64,000 bases of DNA from an uncultured Anaeromusa sp. (GCF_963676855.1 NZ_OY781460.1:1713520-1777519); one strand, 5' to 3'. Numbered from the stretch's first letter, positions 39,351 through 48,408 are shown. The notes: generated by a model from the sequence alone, not told the origin. Translations and numbers: made by a program.

Positions 39351-42300
39351 AAGGATTCAATTTGTCAGCGCTTGCCGTCCGGGAGCGTTCTGTAACGCTG
39401 TTTCTGATTATCCTTATTTCGCTGGCTGGAATTATTTCTTTTTTTGAATTAGGACGCGCCGAAGATCCGGCGTTTACGATCAAATCAATGACGGTTATTA
39501 CGGCTTTGCCGGGAGCCACCGCCCAGGAAATGCAGGATCAGGTGGCGGAAAAACTTGAAAAACGTATGCAAGAATTGCGCTGGTATAGTCGAACCGAGAC
39601 CTATACCCGGCCTGGGATAGCGTTTACTACCGTGCATCTTCTTGATAGTACGCCGCCTTCGGAGGTACAAGAAGAGTTCTATCAGGCTCGTAAAAAGCTT
39701 GGTGATGAAGCAGGCAATCTTCCTGCTGGCGTCATTGGTCCCATGGTAAACGATGAATACTCAGACGTAACATTCGCACTATTTGCTCTGAAAGCGAAAG
39801 GAGAACCACAGCGCCTGCTTGTGAGGGAAGCCGAAATACTGCGCCAGCGTTTGTTGCACGTAGCAGGAGTAAAGAAAGTGAATATCGTTGGGGAGCAAAA
39901 TGAACGAATCTTTGTGTCCTTTTCCCATGAACGGCTGGCAACCTTGGGGATTTCTCCACAAGATATCTTTACAGCCCTCAACAATCAGAATGCTATCACG
40001 CCTGCTGGCTCTATTGAGACGGCAGGATCGCAGGTCTTTATCCGTCTTGATGGAGCTTTTGACGAACTGCAGAAGATCCGAGACACGCCAGTAGTAGCCC
40101 AGGGACGGACGATAAAGCTGTCAGATATTGCTTCGGTCGAACGAGGCTATGAAGATCCGTCAACTTTTCTTATTCGCAACAATGGTGAACCATCGTTATT
40201 ACTAGGCATCGTGATGCGTGAAGGTTGGAATGGTCTTGATTTGGGCAAAGCGCTGGATGCGGAAGTTTCAGCGATTAATGCCGGACTGCCTCTGGGGATG
40301 AGCTTGACCAAGGTGACGGATCAAGCTGTTAATATTCGTTCATCAGTCGATGAATTTATGATCAAGTTTTTTGTCGCTCTCGGCGTTGTGATGTTGGTGA
40401 GCTTTTTGAGTATGGGATGGCGGGTTGGCATGGTGGTAGCAGCCGCAGTGCCATTGACGCTGGCTATCGTTTTCATTGTCATGGCTGCTACCGGTAAAAA
40501 CTTTGACCGCATTACACTGGGGTCCCTCATTTTGGCATTGGGGCTTTTGGTGGATGACGCCATCATAGCGATTGAGATGATGGTAGTGAAAATGGAGCAA
40601 GGCTATGACCGCATCAGCGCATCTGCTTATGCATGGAGTCATACCGCAGCTCCTATGCTGTCCGGGACCCTTGTGACAGCAATTGGTTTTATGCCGAATG
40701 GTTTTGCGCGATCAACAGCCGGTGAATATACCAGCAACATGTTTTGGATTGTGGGCACGGCATTGATTGCGTCCTGGTTTGTTGCCGTTGCATTCACTCC
40801 TTATTTGGGCGTCAAGATGCTACCAAAGATTAAGAAGGTTGAAGGCAGCCATGATGCCATCTATGATACGCCGAAATATAACCGTTTTCGCTGGTTGCTG
40901 AAGAATGTTATCCGGCGCAAATGGCTTGTTGCAGGGGCTGTAGTTGCTGTTTTTATGTTCGCCATATTAGGTATGGGCATAGTGAAGAAGCAATTTTTCC
41001 CCACGTCCGACCGCCCCGAGGTTTTGGTAGAAGTGCAGATGCCCTATGGTAGTTCCGTAGAGCAGACTAGCGCTGCGGCGGCTAAAATTGAAGAGTGGCT
41101 GTCTCAACAGGCCGAAGCGAAAATCGTAACGGCGTATGTAGGCCAGGGCGCACCTCGCTTTTTTCTAGCCATGGCACCCGAGATGCCCGATCCATCCTTT
41201 GCTAAAATCGTAGTGCGTACAGATACGCAGGATGAACGTGAGGCGCTAAAATTCAGGCTGCGTCAAGCTGTTGCTGATGGGCTGTCCCCAGAGGCGCGCG
41301 TTCGGGTTACTCAACTGGTTTTTGGTCCGTACTCACCTTTCCCTGTAGCTTTCCGCGTTATGGGACCGGACACGGAGACACTGCGTACCATTGCAGCCGA
41401 TATGCGGCAGGTGATGGATGGCAATCCGATGATGCGTACGGTCAATACGGATTGGGGCTCGCGCACTCCGACCCTTCACTTTGCGCTTCAGCAGGACAGG
41501 CTTCAAGCTGTCGGTCTGACATCAAGCGGAGCGGCCCAACAACTCCAGTTTCTAATTAGTGGTGTACAGGTCACTTCAGTGCGCGAGGACATTCGCACTG
41601 TACCGGTGATTGCTCGTGCGGCGGGCGACATACGGCTTGATCCTGGGAAAATCGCTGCCTTCACATTAGCTGGGACCAGCGGGCAGCGAATTTCGCTGCA
41701 GCAGGTGGGGAACATGGATGTGCGTATGGAAGATCCGCTCTTACGGCGACGTGATCGAACACCGACGATTACTGTGGGCGGTGATATTGCCGAGGGGTTG
41801 CAGCCGCCAGATGTGTCAACTCTTGTGATGAAAGACTTGCAGCCGATCATCGAGAAATTGCCGTCAGGCTATCGGATCGAGCAGGCGGGCTCTATTGAGG
41901 AGTCGGGTAAAGCTACTCAGGCAATGCTCCCGTTATTTCCGATTATGATCATGCTGACATTGCTGACTATTATCCTGCAGGTTCGCTCTATATCGGCGAT
42001 GATCATGGTCTTTGCTACGAGTCCCCTGGGGCTGATTGGAGTGGTCCCCATACTTCTGCTATTTCAACAGCCATTCGGGATCAATGCATTGGTGGGACTG
42101 ATTGCATTGTCGGGAATCCTCATGCGCAATACGCTAATATTGATCGGACAAATTCACACAAACGAGAAGGAAGGCATGGGACGATTTGAAGCTGTGGTCG
42201 AAGCAACGGTGCAGCGTTCACGTCCAGTAATTCTGACGGCCTTGGCCGCGATTCTGGCTTTTATTCCGCTTACCCATTCGATATTTTGGGGGACGCTGGC

Positions 42301-42424
42301 ATACACTTTGATTGGCGGGACTTTGGCGGGGACTGTGCTGACCTTAGTCTTTCTTCCTGCGATGTATGCCATCTGGTTTAAAATCAAACCGAACGATACA
42401 ACGAGTTTTGAAAAGATTCACTAG
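39347..42424 (+). CDS. RND efflux transporter, inner-membrane pump (AcrB/HAE1-like)
   Basis: 1025 aa proton-driven pump. It has an N-terminal membrane helix (SVTLFLIILISLAGIISFFE), two large periplasmic loops, and transmembrane blocks at about residues 330-480 and 850-1010. The conserved TM4 region LGLLVDDAIIAIEMMVVKME carries the proton-relay aspartates. FDRITLGSLILALG and RPVILTALAAILAFIPLT are family landmarks. Export across the outer membrane needs an adaptor and TolC-like protein; the adaptor gene just upstream is reduced to its tail, and no outer-membrane factor is seen. The pump may therefore be stranded or use partners from elsewhere. AGGAGGAGGG precedes the ATG. Confidence 0.9.
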   Translation: MKGFNLSALAVRERSVTLFLIILISLAGIISFFELGRAEDPAFTIKSMTVITALPGATAQEMQDQVAEKLEKRMQELRWYSRTETYTRPGIAFTTVHLLDSTPPSEVQEEFYQARKKLGDEAGNLPAGVIGPMVNDEYSDVTFALFALKAKGEPQRLLVREAEILRQRLLHVAGVKKVNIVGEQNERIFVSFSHERLATLGISPQDIFTALNNQNAITPAGSIETAGSQVFIRLDGAFDELQKIRDTPVVAQGRTIKLSDIASVERGYEDPSTFLIRNNGEPSLLLGIVMREGWNGLDLGKALDAEVSAINAGLPLGMSLTKVTDQAVNIRSSVDEFMIKFFVALGVVMLVSFLSMGWRVGMVVAAAVPLTLAIVFIVMAATGKNFDRITLGSLILALGLLVDDAIIAIEMMVVKMEQGYDRISASAYAWSHTAAPMLSGTLVTAIGFMPNGFARSTAGEYTSNMFWIVGTALIASWFVAVAFTPYLGVKMLPKIKKVEGSHDAIYDTPKYNRFRWLLKNVIRRKWLVAGAVVAVFMFAILGMGIVKKQFFPTSDRPEVLVEVQMPYGSSVEQTSAAAAKIEEWLSQQAEAKIVTAYVGQGAPRFFLAMAPEMPDPSFAKIVVRTDTQDEREALKFRLRQAVADGLSPEARVRVTQLVFGPYSPFPVAFRVMGPDTETLRTIAADMRQVMDGNPMMRTVNTDWGSRTPTLHFALQQDRLQAVGLTSSGAAQQLQFLISGVQVTSVREDIRTVPVIARAAGDIRLDPGKIAAFTLAGTSGQRISLQQVGNMDVRMEDPLLRRRDRTPTITVGGDIAEGLQPPDVSTLVMKDLQPIIEKLPSGYRIEQAGSIEESGKATQAMLPLFPIMIMLTLLTIILQVRSISAMIMVFATSPLGLIGVVPILLLFQQPFGINALVGLIALSGILMRNTLILIGQIHTNEKEGMGRFEAVVEATVQRSRPVILTALAAILAFIPLTHSIFWGTLAYTLIGGTLAGTVLTLVFLPAMYAIWFKIKPNDTTSFEKIH

Positions 42425-42561
42425 GTAAATGCTTGCCTTGGTAAAGGGGAGCGTAAGAGATGGGAAAGTAGCGTAAGCAGAAGAAAACTCATTTAGAAAC
42501 AGTAAGCGATGGGCGCTTGCAATGAGGAAGGTGTGTTTATAAGGGAATAGAGAAGCAAGAT

Positions 42562-42604
42562 AAGTACAGCCTTTGGAGCTACGCTTCAGGGCTGTACTTT
42601 TTTT
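42562..42604 (+). terminator. Terminator after RND gene
   Basis: AAGTACAGCC / GGCTGTACTT stem with an 18-nt loop, followed by a run of eight T. Confidence 0.82.
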
Positions 42605-42622
42605 CACCTCAGCAACGAACAA

Positions 42623-42669
42623 ATGCTCTTGCATTATTATCTCAAGAGGTGATAATAATGCAAGAGCAT
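42623..42669 (+). promoter_or_regulatory. 18-bp perfect inverted repeat over a translation start
   Basis: Arms ATGCTCTTGCATTATTAT (42623-42640) and complement (42652-42669). The 11-nt loop CTCAAGAGGTG holds the ribosome site, and the start ATG at 42658 is inside the second arm. RNA folding would hide the start codon. Confidence 0.6.
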
Positions 42670-42843
42670 ACTATTGATCCGCTGGAGGCATATATTGCCG
42701 TTGGCTCTGACATGCGTCGCACTGGCACGGTGGTACTTGCCAGCAGTCCTCGCGTGAAAAAGGAGTATAACAACAAGACCGGCAGACGCTTGTTTGAATC
42801 TAAAATCCAAGAGAGTATATTGGACTTGCACACGGTAAAATAG
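42658..42843 (+). CDS. Small hypothetical protein behind a start-masking hairpin
   Basis: 61 aa (MQEHTIDPLEAYIAVGSDMR at the start), basic C-terminal half, no recognised domain or membrane segment. AGAGGTG 7 nt upstream would be a fair ribosome site, but both it and the ATG lie in a strong hairpin. It may be a genuine small gene under structural control or only a chance frame in a repeat. Confidence 0.3.
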   Translation: MQEHTIDPLEAYIAVGSDMRRTGTVVLASSPRVKKEYNNKTGRRLFESKIQESILDLHTVK

Positions 42844-42984
42844 TTATCGTTTAAATAGTATAATTATCGTTGCAAAGGAGATAAAGTACCGGCGTTGAAT
42901 ATTGAGGATTATTGAACGGTATATGCTTTCTAAACAATGCTTGCTAGGAAGAGAAAAAGGTAATAATTTAGGAGAATCAAAGAT

Positions 42985-43839
42985 ATGATTAATAAAATTA
43001 AAAATAAAGTAGATAAGTGTGTAGGATGTGGGCTTTGCGCAGAAATTTGCGGCAGTAGGGTTATAGAAATGGAAAATAGTAAACCAATTTTCCGTAATTC
43101 TGAATTATGCTGCTCTTGTGGACATTGTGCTGCTATTTGCCCTAAAGAAGCATTGCAATCTGAAGGCCACAATACAAATGAGTTTGAAATAATACAATTG
43201 GATTCAGCTTCAAGTGAGATTGAAAAGCTTCTCACCACCAAGCGTTCAGTTAGGGAATTTAAGGATACACCCTTAGAAAAAGAAACAATAGAAAAGCTCA
43301 TTGGTTATGCGGAAAAAGCTCCAAGCTCCACAAACAATAGACACAGAAAATATATCGTAGTAACAAATACAGAAATAAAACATAAAATTGAAAAGTGTGT
43401 AGTGGATGAATTTTGGAAGTACAGATTTTTGCTAAATCCATTAGTAATAGGTTTGTCGGATATCTTCAGCAAAAAGACAGCTCATTTCTTATGGCTATTG
43501 AAAAAAGATATTGAACATATGAAAAGCGAATATGAGAAAAAACAAAACCCAGTTTTTCGAGATGCTCCAGCGGTAGTTTTTGTTATAGCACCTAAAAATG
43601 ATATTCAGGCAAAGGACGATAGTATTATAGCGCAGCAATATATGATGCTTTTTGCGCAGTCAATCGGTATTGGAAGCTGTGTAATAGGTTATGCGACTCA
43701 TGCTCATAAAGCGTTGGAAAGAGTATTAAAGGTGCCAAAGGGATACTCAATTTTTTCAACAGGAATTTTTGGTCATCAAAAATACCAGTACTTAAAAGAG
43801 ATTAGATATACAAAGAAGCCTGAAATTATGTGGAGATAG
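42985..43839 (+). CDS. Ferredoxin-nitroreductase fusion protein
   Basis: 284 aa. The N-terminal two-cluster ferredoxin domain has CVGCGLCAEIC (residues 12-22) and CCSCGHCAAICPKEAL. A FMN-dependent nitroreductase fold begins at about residue 83 with TTKRSVREFKDTPLEKETIE and APSSTNNRHRKYIVV, and continues with SIGIGSCVIGYATHA and a C-terminal GHQKYQYLKEI. Such proteins pass electrons from iron-sulfur clusters to FMN; natural substrates are usually unknown. AGGAG lies upstream of the ATG. The gene is AT-rich like other island cargo and lies just before an IS30 element. Confidence 0.85.
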   Translation: MINKIKNKVDKCVGCGLCAEICGSRVIEMENSKPIFRNSELCCSCGHCAAICPKEALQSEGHNTNEFEIIQLDSASSEIEKLLTTKRSVREFKDTPLEKETIEKLIGYAEKAPSSTNNRHRKYIVVTNTEIKHKIEKCVVDEFWKYRFLLNPLVIGLSDIFSKKTAHFLWLLKKDIEHMKSEYEKKQNPVFRDAPAVVFVIAPKNDIQAKDDSIIAQQYMMLFAQSIGIGSCVIGYATHAHKALERVLKVPKGYSIFSTGIFGHQKYQYLKEIRYTKKPEIMWR

Positions 43840-43865
43840 TATATTATTAGGCAGATTGTAAAATG

Positions 43866-44899
43866 AAGTGCGACAGGCGCACAGCGTAAAAAAGTACAGC
43901 TCACGCGAATCCTTCGTGTAGAATGAAGTATCTCACCACACCATTCGACGGAGGACTCAACATGAGCTACCATCATTTTACTATATGCGAGCGCGGCCGT
44001 ATAGAAGGATTACATCAAGCAGGGTACTCCGCTCGCAAAATAGGCGTAGTTATGGGACGACATCATTCATCGATCTCCCGTGAATTAAAGCGAGACAATG
44101 CTTCAACCTATATCGCAGAATCCTCGCAACAGGGCTATGAGACCAGACGTACTCGATCAAAGCCTGTCGGGAAATTTACGGATTCCCTAGCAGCAACCAT
44201 TGAAGAAAAACTTTCTGAAACGTGGTCTCCAGAACAAATCGCCAATACCCTTCTTGCCGGCAAACTGAGCTTCAAAAGCATTTATACATGGCTTTATCGA
44301 GGGTGGTTAAAACATAGCAATTTAGAACAGCTCAGACAAAAGGGAAAGCGACGAAAGCCAGTAGAAACGCGGGGGCGGTTAGCCATTGGTCATACCATCG
44401 CCGATCGGCCAGCCGAGGTCGAAAGCAGAGAGAAGTTTGGACACTGGGAACTAGATACGGTAGTGTCCAGCCGTGGCAAGAGCAAAGGATGTCTAGCTAC
44501 CTTTGTAGAGCGTAAAAGCCGTTTTTATACCGCTATAAAAATACCTGACCGCTCCGCTGCTTCTATGGAATCAGCCATTGCTCAAGTATATTCGGCTCTG
44601 CCTAGTGCCGCATTTAAAACTGCGACTACGGACCGCGGGAAAGAATTTGCTTGCCATGAAGCACTCCAAGAAAAGCTAGGGCTTCCACTATATTTCGCCG
44701 ATCCTTATTGTTCCTGGCAACGAGGAAGCAATGAAAATGCAAATGGACTTCTACGGGAGTTTTATCCCAAGAAAACCGATTTGGCTTTAATTGACCAGGA
44801 TGAGCTTATTAAGAATTTGTTCCTTCTTAATTCTAGGCCTAGAAAATGTTTAGGCTGGAAATCTCCTATCCAAGTCTTTTTACACGAGGTGTCGCACTT
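43866..44899 (+). mobile_element. IS30-family insertion sequence
   Basis: Terminal inverted repeats AAGTGCGACA (43866-43875) and TGTCGCACTT (44890-44899) enclose one transposase gene, about 1.03 kb. The transposase stop codon lies 5-7 bases beyond the right repeat. No clear target duplication is visible. Confidence 0.82.
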
Positions 44900-44906
44900 G
44901 GCTTGA
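43962..44906 (+). CDS. IS30-family transposase
   Basis: 314 aa. An N-terminal helix-turn-helix (TICERGRIEGLHQAGYSARK, then SSISRELKR) and a DDE catalytic core with HWELDTVVS (D), TTDRGKEF (D) and GSNENANGLLREFYPKKTD (E). GGAGGA precedes the ATG at 43962. All catalytic residues are present and the frame is intact. Confidence 0.93.
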   Translation: MSYHHFTICERGRIEGLHQAGYSARKIGVVMGRHHSSISRELKRDNASTYIAESSQQGYETRRTRSKPVGKFTDSLAATIEEKLSETWSPEQIANTLLAGKLSFKSIYTWLYRGWLKHSNLEQLRQKGKRRKPVETRGRLAIGHTIADRPAEVESREKFGHWELDTVVSSRGKSKGCLATFVERKSRFYTAIKIPDRSAASMESAIAQVYSALPSAAFKTATTDRGKEFACHEALQEKLGLPLYFADPYCSWQRGSNENANGLLREFYPKKTDLALIDQDELIKNLFLLNSRPRKCLGWKSPIQVFLHEVSHLA

Positions 44907-44990
44907 CAATCCGCCATTACCTAAAAACGTGATATGTTTCTGCGTACGTCTATGGTTGTGAACGAAATCATCGTCTGTTCTCATAATCGA

Positions 44991-45009
44991 ATCACGTCGA
45001 GTGCGTGGG
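44991..45009 (+). repeat. Candidate attachment site C (right end of island)
   Basis: ATCACGTCGAGTGCGTGGG matches site A (ATCACGTTGAGTGCGTAGC) with three changes. It reads HVECVG in frame and continues KSLKP to a TAA, as the displaced end of an rlmD-type gene might. A hairpin AGCCTTA-AACCA-TAAGGCT follows at 45014. Confidence 0.5.
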
Positions 45010-45077
45010 AAAAAGCCTTAAACCATAAGGCTCAATGGCAGAAATAAGTATGGTTATATGTGCTAAGGAGGAGTTTT

Positions 45078-45650
45078 GTGGAATCGAAAAATCTTCATTT
45101 TGCGGCGATATACCAAGAATTTGCAAAACCTATAGAACGGTATTTACTTAGGTTTTTGGAGCCTAGAGAAGCAGAAGAAGTTACACAAGAGGTTTTTTTA
45201 AAAGTAAATTCAAGCTTGGCAGACTTTCGGCATGAAGCAAAACTTTCTACTTGGATATATAAGATTGCTACTAATATGGCGATCGATCGACTAAAAAAGG
45301 CTTCTTACCGCTTTGAGACAAAACAAATTTCGCTACAAGAACCGGAGCGAAGTGCGCCAGTTGAAGCTCAACATGCGAATTCAGTGGAGTCAAATGCAAT
45401 TCATAAAGAAATGAACCAGTGCATTCGAGGCGTTATTGATGGCTTGCCAGAGAACTATCGCCTAGTAATCGTATTAAGCGAGTTGGGCGGATTTTCAAAT
45501 CAGGAAATTGCCGATATTTTGGGGTTAAGCATCGGTGTTGTGAAAACGCGTCTTCATCGTGGGAAAAAGTGCCTCAAAGAAGAGCTTACCAATGCATGCA
45601 ATTTTTCTTGGGATGAAAGAAATGAATTCGCTTGTGATCCTAAAAAGTAA
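45078..45650 (+). CDS. ECF-type RNA polymerase sigma factor
   Basis: 190 aa sigma factor. Region 2 (IYQEFAKPIERYLLRFLEPR, EEVTQEVFLKV, FRHEAKLSTWIYKIATNMAI) and region 4 (LPENYRLVIVLSELGGFSNQ, EIADILGLSIGVVKTRLHRG) are complete. The tail has two cysteines (CNFSWDERNEFACD), a possible metal or redox site. There is no anti-sigma gene next to it; instead a CxxC carboxymuconolactone-decarboxylase-like gene follows after 121 bp. It probably controls the small thiol/metal stress genes downstream. GTG start at 45078 with AAGGAGG upstream. Confidence 0.88.
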   Translation: MESKNLHFAAIYQEFAKPIERYLLRFLEPREAEEVTQEVFLKVNSSLADFRHEAKLSTWIYKIATNMAIDRLKKASYRFETKQISLQEPERSAPVEAQHANSVESNAIHKEMNQCIRGVIDGLPENYRLVIVLSELGGFSNQEIADILGLSIGVVKTRLHRGKKCLKEELTNACNFSWDERNEFACDPKK

Positions 45651-45771
45651 TAACACAATTTAAGGTGCTGATTAAGTATCGTCTGTCTAATAAAGGCAGG
45701 CGGTATTTTTTTGTTGAAGTGTATCTTTTTCTATTCGTTTTTCGTCTATATAAGAAAAGGGGGTGTAAAAT

Positions 45772-46041
45772 TTGGCTATTTCTGAACAAGTACGTTCTTT
45801 AATCTCGATAGGTGTTTCTGTTGGCGTCAATTGTCAGCCTTGCTTGCAGTACCATATTGCGAAAGCAAAAGAAGTAGGAATTGAAGAAAATGATATTCTT
45901 GAGGCAATTGCAACAGGAAAAGCAGTGAGAAAAGGCGCAGCTTATAAGATGGATCAATATATTCAAGGACTAGTTGAGGAGCCTTCAGATGCATCGCCTG
46001 AAAGAAGACAACGTGATAGTAGCAGTTGCTGCAAAGGGTAA
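45772..46041 (+). CDS. Carboxymuconolactone decarboxylase/AhpD-like protein
   Basis: 89 aa CMD-family protein with the AhpD-type redox motif NCQPCLQYHIAKAKEVG (CxxC plus histidine) and helices typical of the fold. Such small CMD proteins act as disulfide reductases or peroxidase partners. The C-terminal tail ends in DSSSCCKG, an added cysteine pair not needed for the fold. The start is TTG at 45772 after GGGGGTG. It lies in the cluster headed by the ECF sigma factor. Confidence 0.8.
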   Translation: MAISEQVRSLISIGVSVGVNCQPCLQYHIAKAKEVGIEENDILEAIATGKAVRKGAAYKMDQYIQGLVEEPSDASPERRQRDSSSCCKG

Positions 46042-46091
46042 GAAAACATTGTTATAGTGAGCAGCTTGAATTAAGTAGTGAGGTGAATGAA

Positions 46092-46298
46092 ATGTGGTGG
46101 AATTCAGCAAGTTGCTTGGATGAAAGTGGCTGGTTGTTTTGTTTGGCCCTAATGGCGCTGGTTGCTTTTTTGTTTATGGGTATTTGCATTTTCTTTAGAA
46201 AGAAAATGGGCATGCTGGGGTGTTGCGGTCAAAATAGTCATTCGTGTTGTGGCGACTTTTTCAAACTAAATACAAAAGACGAGGATCAAAGAAAATAA
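46092..46298 (+). CDS. Small single-span membrane protein with CCG/SCCG motifs
   Basis: 68 aa. A short N-terminus, one hydrophobic helix (LFCLALMALVAFLFMGICIF), then a basic stretch and a cytoplasmic tail with LGCCGQNSHSCCGDF. No family is recognised. The paired cysteines suggest binding of a soft metal or metalloid at the membrane. GAGGTG is upstream of the ATG at 46092. It lies between the CMD-like and DGC genes, probably in one operon. Confidence 0.6.
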   Translation: MWWNSASCLDESGWLFCLALMALVAFLFMGICIFFRKKMGMLGCCGQNSHSCCGDFFKLNTKDEDQRK

Positions 46299-46321
46299 TT
46301 GGAGTTTAAGGAGGCTGTTAT

Positions 46322-46798
46322 ATGGGGGCTTGCCATGTGGGAAATAGCAATGCACGGGTTTGTCCGGAAGGAGCTCAATATGTTGAGAAAAAAATGGAAG
46401 GAGGACCCAAGATAGCCATAATGGCCTGCGAGGGAGGCTGCATCAAAGGTGAAGTCGCCAGGGTAGCTGCCAATATGGTAGCGTATCAACGAGCAAGAGA
46501 AGAAACGATTAGGATTTGCTTAGGAGAGGCAATGACTGGTGAGTCTGGTTTTAGAACTATAATTGAAAGAGCTCCCCGCGTGCTTGTCATTGAAGGCTGC
46601 TTTTTGCATTGTGGAACCAAAATGATGCAAATGTGCTTTCCAAATTTTTCTCCCAGCATAGTGGAAGCAGCAACTTTATATGATTTCGACAGAGAAAAAT
46701 ATTTTGAAATATTTGATCTTCCGCGGGAACAGATTGAAAGTTTTGCCGTGCAAGTAGCTGCCCATGTTCAAGAACTGCTTGCAGAAAAACTAGAATAG
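46322..46798 (+). CDS. DGC-domain (putative zinc-binding) protein
   Basis: 158 aa. The cysteine pattern MACEGGCIKGEVARVAANMV and IEGCFLHCGTKMMQMC corresponds to the DGC family, annotated as putative zinc-binding. Additional cysteines are at the N-terminus (GACHVGN, RVCPEG). The biochemical role is unknown; neighbours suggest metal or thiol stress. AAGGAGG precedes the ATG. It ends before a strong terminator at 46846, closing the sigma-factor cluster. Confidence 0.75.
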   Translation: MGACHVGNSNARVCPEGAQYVEKKMEGGPKIAIMACEGGCIKGEVARVAANMVAYQRAREETIRICLGEAMTGESGFRTIIERAPRVLVIEGCFLHCGTKMMQMCFPNFSPSIVEAATLYDFDREKYFEIFDLPREQIESFAVQVAAHVQELLAEKLE

Positions 46799-46845
46799 AG
46801 GCCAGAAGCGATCAGGAGGAACATTGTAAAGTGTACTGCAATTCA

Positions 46846-46890
46846 AAAGCGATCTCTTGCGACAGTGGGCAAGAGATCGCTTTGCTTTTT
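46846..46890 (+). terminator. Terminator after DGC gene
   Basis: Perfect 15-bp stem (AAAGCGATCTCTTGC and complement, 8-nt loop) followed by GCTTTTT. Its core (CTTGCGACAGTGGGCAAG) resembles the hairpin at 62739. Confidence 0.85.
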
Positions 46891-47041
46891 AAGAGACGAT
46901 ATGGTGCCAATGAAAAAGAATAAAAGTAACATACCCATTCACCGCAAGGTCTGCAGACATGTCCCAGGGAGGATGCCCACAAGAGGAGAGAACTAAAGAA
47001 ATTGGTCCGTGGAAACGTGGAAGAAAGGCTAAACAAGAAAC

Positions 47042-47851
47042 TTATTTTGAAGAAGGTTTACTTGCTCGGATAAAAGCACTTGCAATCGAATTTTCAAGAT
47101 TTGCTTGCTCATCTGTAGTTAGCCCTGAATATATATCACTAGCGATTTCGGAAAACTCATAGGTCTGTGTAATTTCAACATCAACTTTTTCGAAGCCTGC
47201 TTTAAGCAGTTTGTTTTGGTATTCTGAAATTGTCATAGCACCGGAAATACAACCGGCCCAAGCTAAGAGGCTTTTTCTTATCTTTTCGGGTAATTCGCGA
47301 AGAATTACAATGTCAGAAACGGCAAAACGTCCTCCGGGTTTCAATACACGGAATGCTTCTTTGAGGACTTTGTCTTTATCGCCAGAAAGATTGATTACAC
47401 AATTAGATATTATGACATCAACCGTGCTGTTTGGGAGGGGGATTTCTTCAATATGACCTTTGAGAAATTCTGCATTTGTAAGACCGGATAATTCACGGTT
47501 TTTTTCTGCAACTTCTAGCATTTCATCGGTCATATCAAGGCCGTACGCTTTACCTGTTGGTCCTACTCGTTTGGCAGAAAGTAATACGTCGAGACCGGCT
47601 CCGCTGCCTAAATCTAGCACTGTTTCACCTGCGTGAAGCTCGGTAAGTGCAGTAGGGTTGCCACATCCAAACGAAGAAGCGAGTATATCTTCGGGCAATT
47701 CGCTTACTTCTAAATGTGTATATAAGTTGCTCGTTATTTGACTCGTGTTTTTGGTGCCACCACAACAAGAAGAACTATTGGAGCCGCAGCTAGTTCTGTT
47801 TTTAATGGCCTCTGCGTATTTTTTCTTGACCGTTTGCCTGATTTTATTCAT
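47042..47851 (-). CDS. arsM: Arsenite methyltransferase
   Basis: 269 aa S-adenosylmethionine-dependent As(III) methyltransferase, producing methylated arsenicals. The SAM site is [20 protein letters not shown]. Conserved arsenic-binding cysteines are in the SFGCGNP segment, [11 protein letters not shown] and WAGCISGAM; a further cysteine-rich N-terminus has [12 protein letters not shown]. The MarR-type gene upstream overlaps its start by 8 bp, so the two form an operon on the minus strand. Length and motifs fit bacterial ArsM. Confidence 0.92.
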   Translation of the reverse strand: MNKIRQTVKKKYAEAIKNRTSCGSNSSSCCGGTKNTSQITSNLYTHLEVSELPEDILASSFGCGNPTALTELHAGETVLDLGSGAGLDVLLSAKRVGPTGKAYGLDMTDEMLEVAEKNRELSGLTNAEFLKGHIEEIPLPNSTVDVIISNCVINLSGDKDKVLKEAFRVLKPGGRFAVSDIVILRELPEKIRKSLLAWAGCISGAMTISEYQNKLLKAGFEKVDVEITQTYEFSEIASDIYSGLTTDEQANLENSIASAFIRASKPSSK

Positions 47852-48344
47852 TACTTGATCCTCCTTTAACTTGTTTAGAGATTAAGTCTTCGATCTTGGT
47901 ATCGAACATGGTACTTTCTGTAATCGCTTTTAGTAAATGTGGTAGAGCTTCATACACTACGTTTCTATTTTCGCTAGGAATTGAGGCGATGATTTTCGAG
48001 TAATATGCCTCCAGACTTTCGTTGATCGAAGTGAATACATGACGACCTTTGTCTGTTAATTCGATGGTTACATATCGGCGATCTTCTGGATTTTCTTTTC
48101 GATTTACCAAGTTGCCTTTAACCATGCTCTCAAGAGTTCGACTTACAGTGCTTCGGTCAAGGTTCAGCAATTTTGCGCATTCGTTTGCTGCCATTTCTCC
48201 AGCGTTACCTATTTCAATTAAGGCGTGACATTGTGTAAGTGTGATTCCACAGCAAGAGGTTTCTTTTTTTTGCAGATATCCTTGTTTCCTTAATGACATT
48301 CTTATGATGTCTCTAAGCAACATAGCTCCTTGTTTCGAATCCAT
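47844..48344 (-). CDS. MarR-family regulator with cysteine motif
   Basis: 166 aa winged-helix regulator. DNA-binding helices are [20 protein letters not shown] and the wing [19 protein letters not shown]. The dimerisation helix is interrupted by [20 protein letters not shown]; its cysteine pair plus a nearby cysteine could bind As(III) or sense thiol state. It overlaps arsM by 8 bp and is probably its regulator, also binding the palindrome at 48394 over its own promoter. AAAGGAGC is upstream of the ATG. Confidence 0.85.
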   Translation of the reverse strand: MDSKQGAMLLRDIIRMSLRKQGYLQKKETSCCGITLTQCHALIEIGNAGEMAANECAKLLNLDRSTVSRTLESMVKGNLVNRKENPEDRRYVTIELTDKGRHVFTSINESLEAYYSKIIASIPSENRNVVYEALPHLLKAITESTMFDTKIEDLISKQVKGGSSNE

Positions 48345-48377
48345 AGTAAGCTCCTTTCTCTTAAATCTGTTTAATTA

Positions 48378-48408
48378 ATTGTATCATGCATTGATTGCAA
48401 AATGCAAT
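48378..48408 (-). promoter_or_regulatory. Promoter and operator of the marR-arsM operon
   Basis: Minus strand TTGCAT (48407-48402), 18-bp spacer, TACAAT (48383-48378). The palindrome ATTGCAAAATGCAAT (48394-48408) covers the -35 box, as expected for MarR-type autoregulation. Confidence 0.6.
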
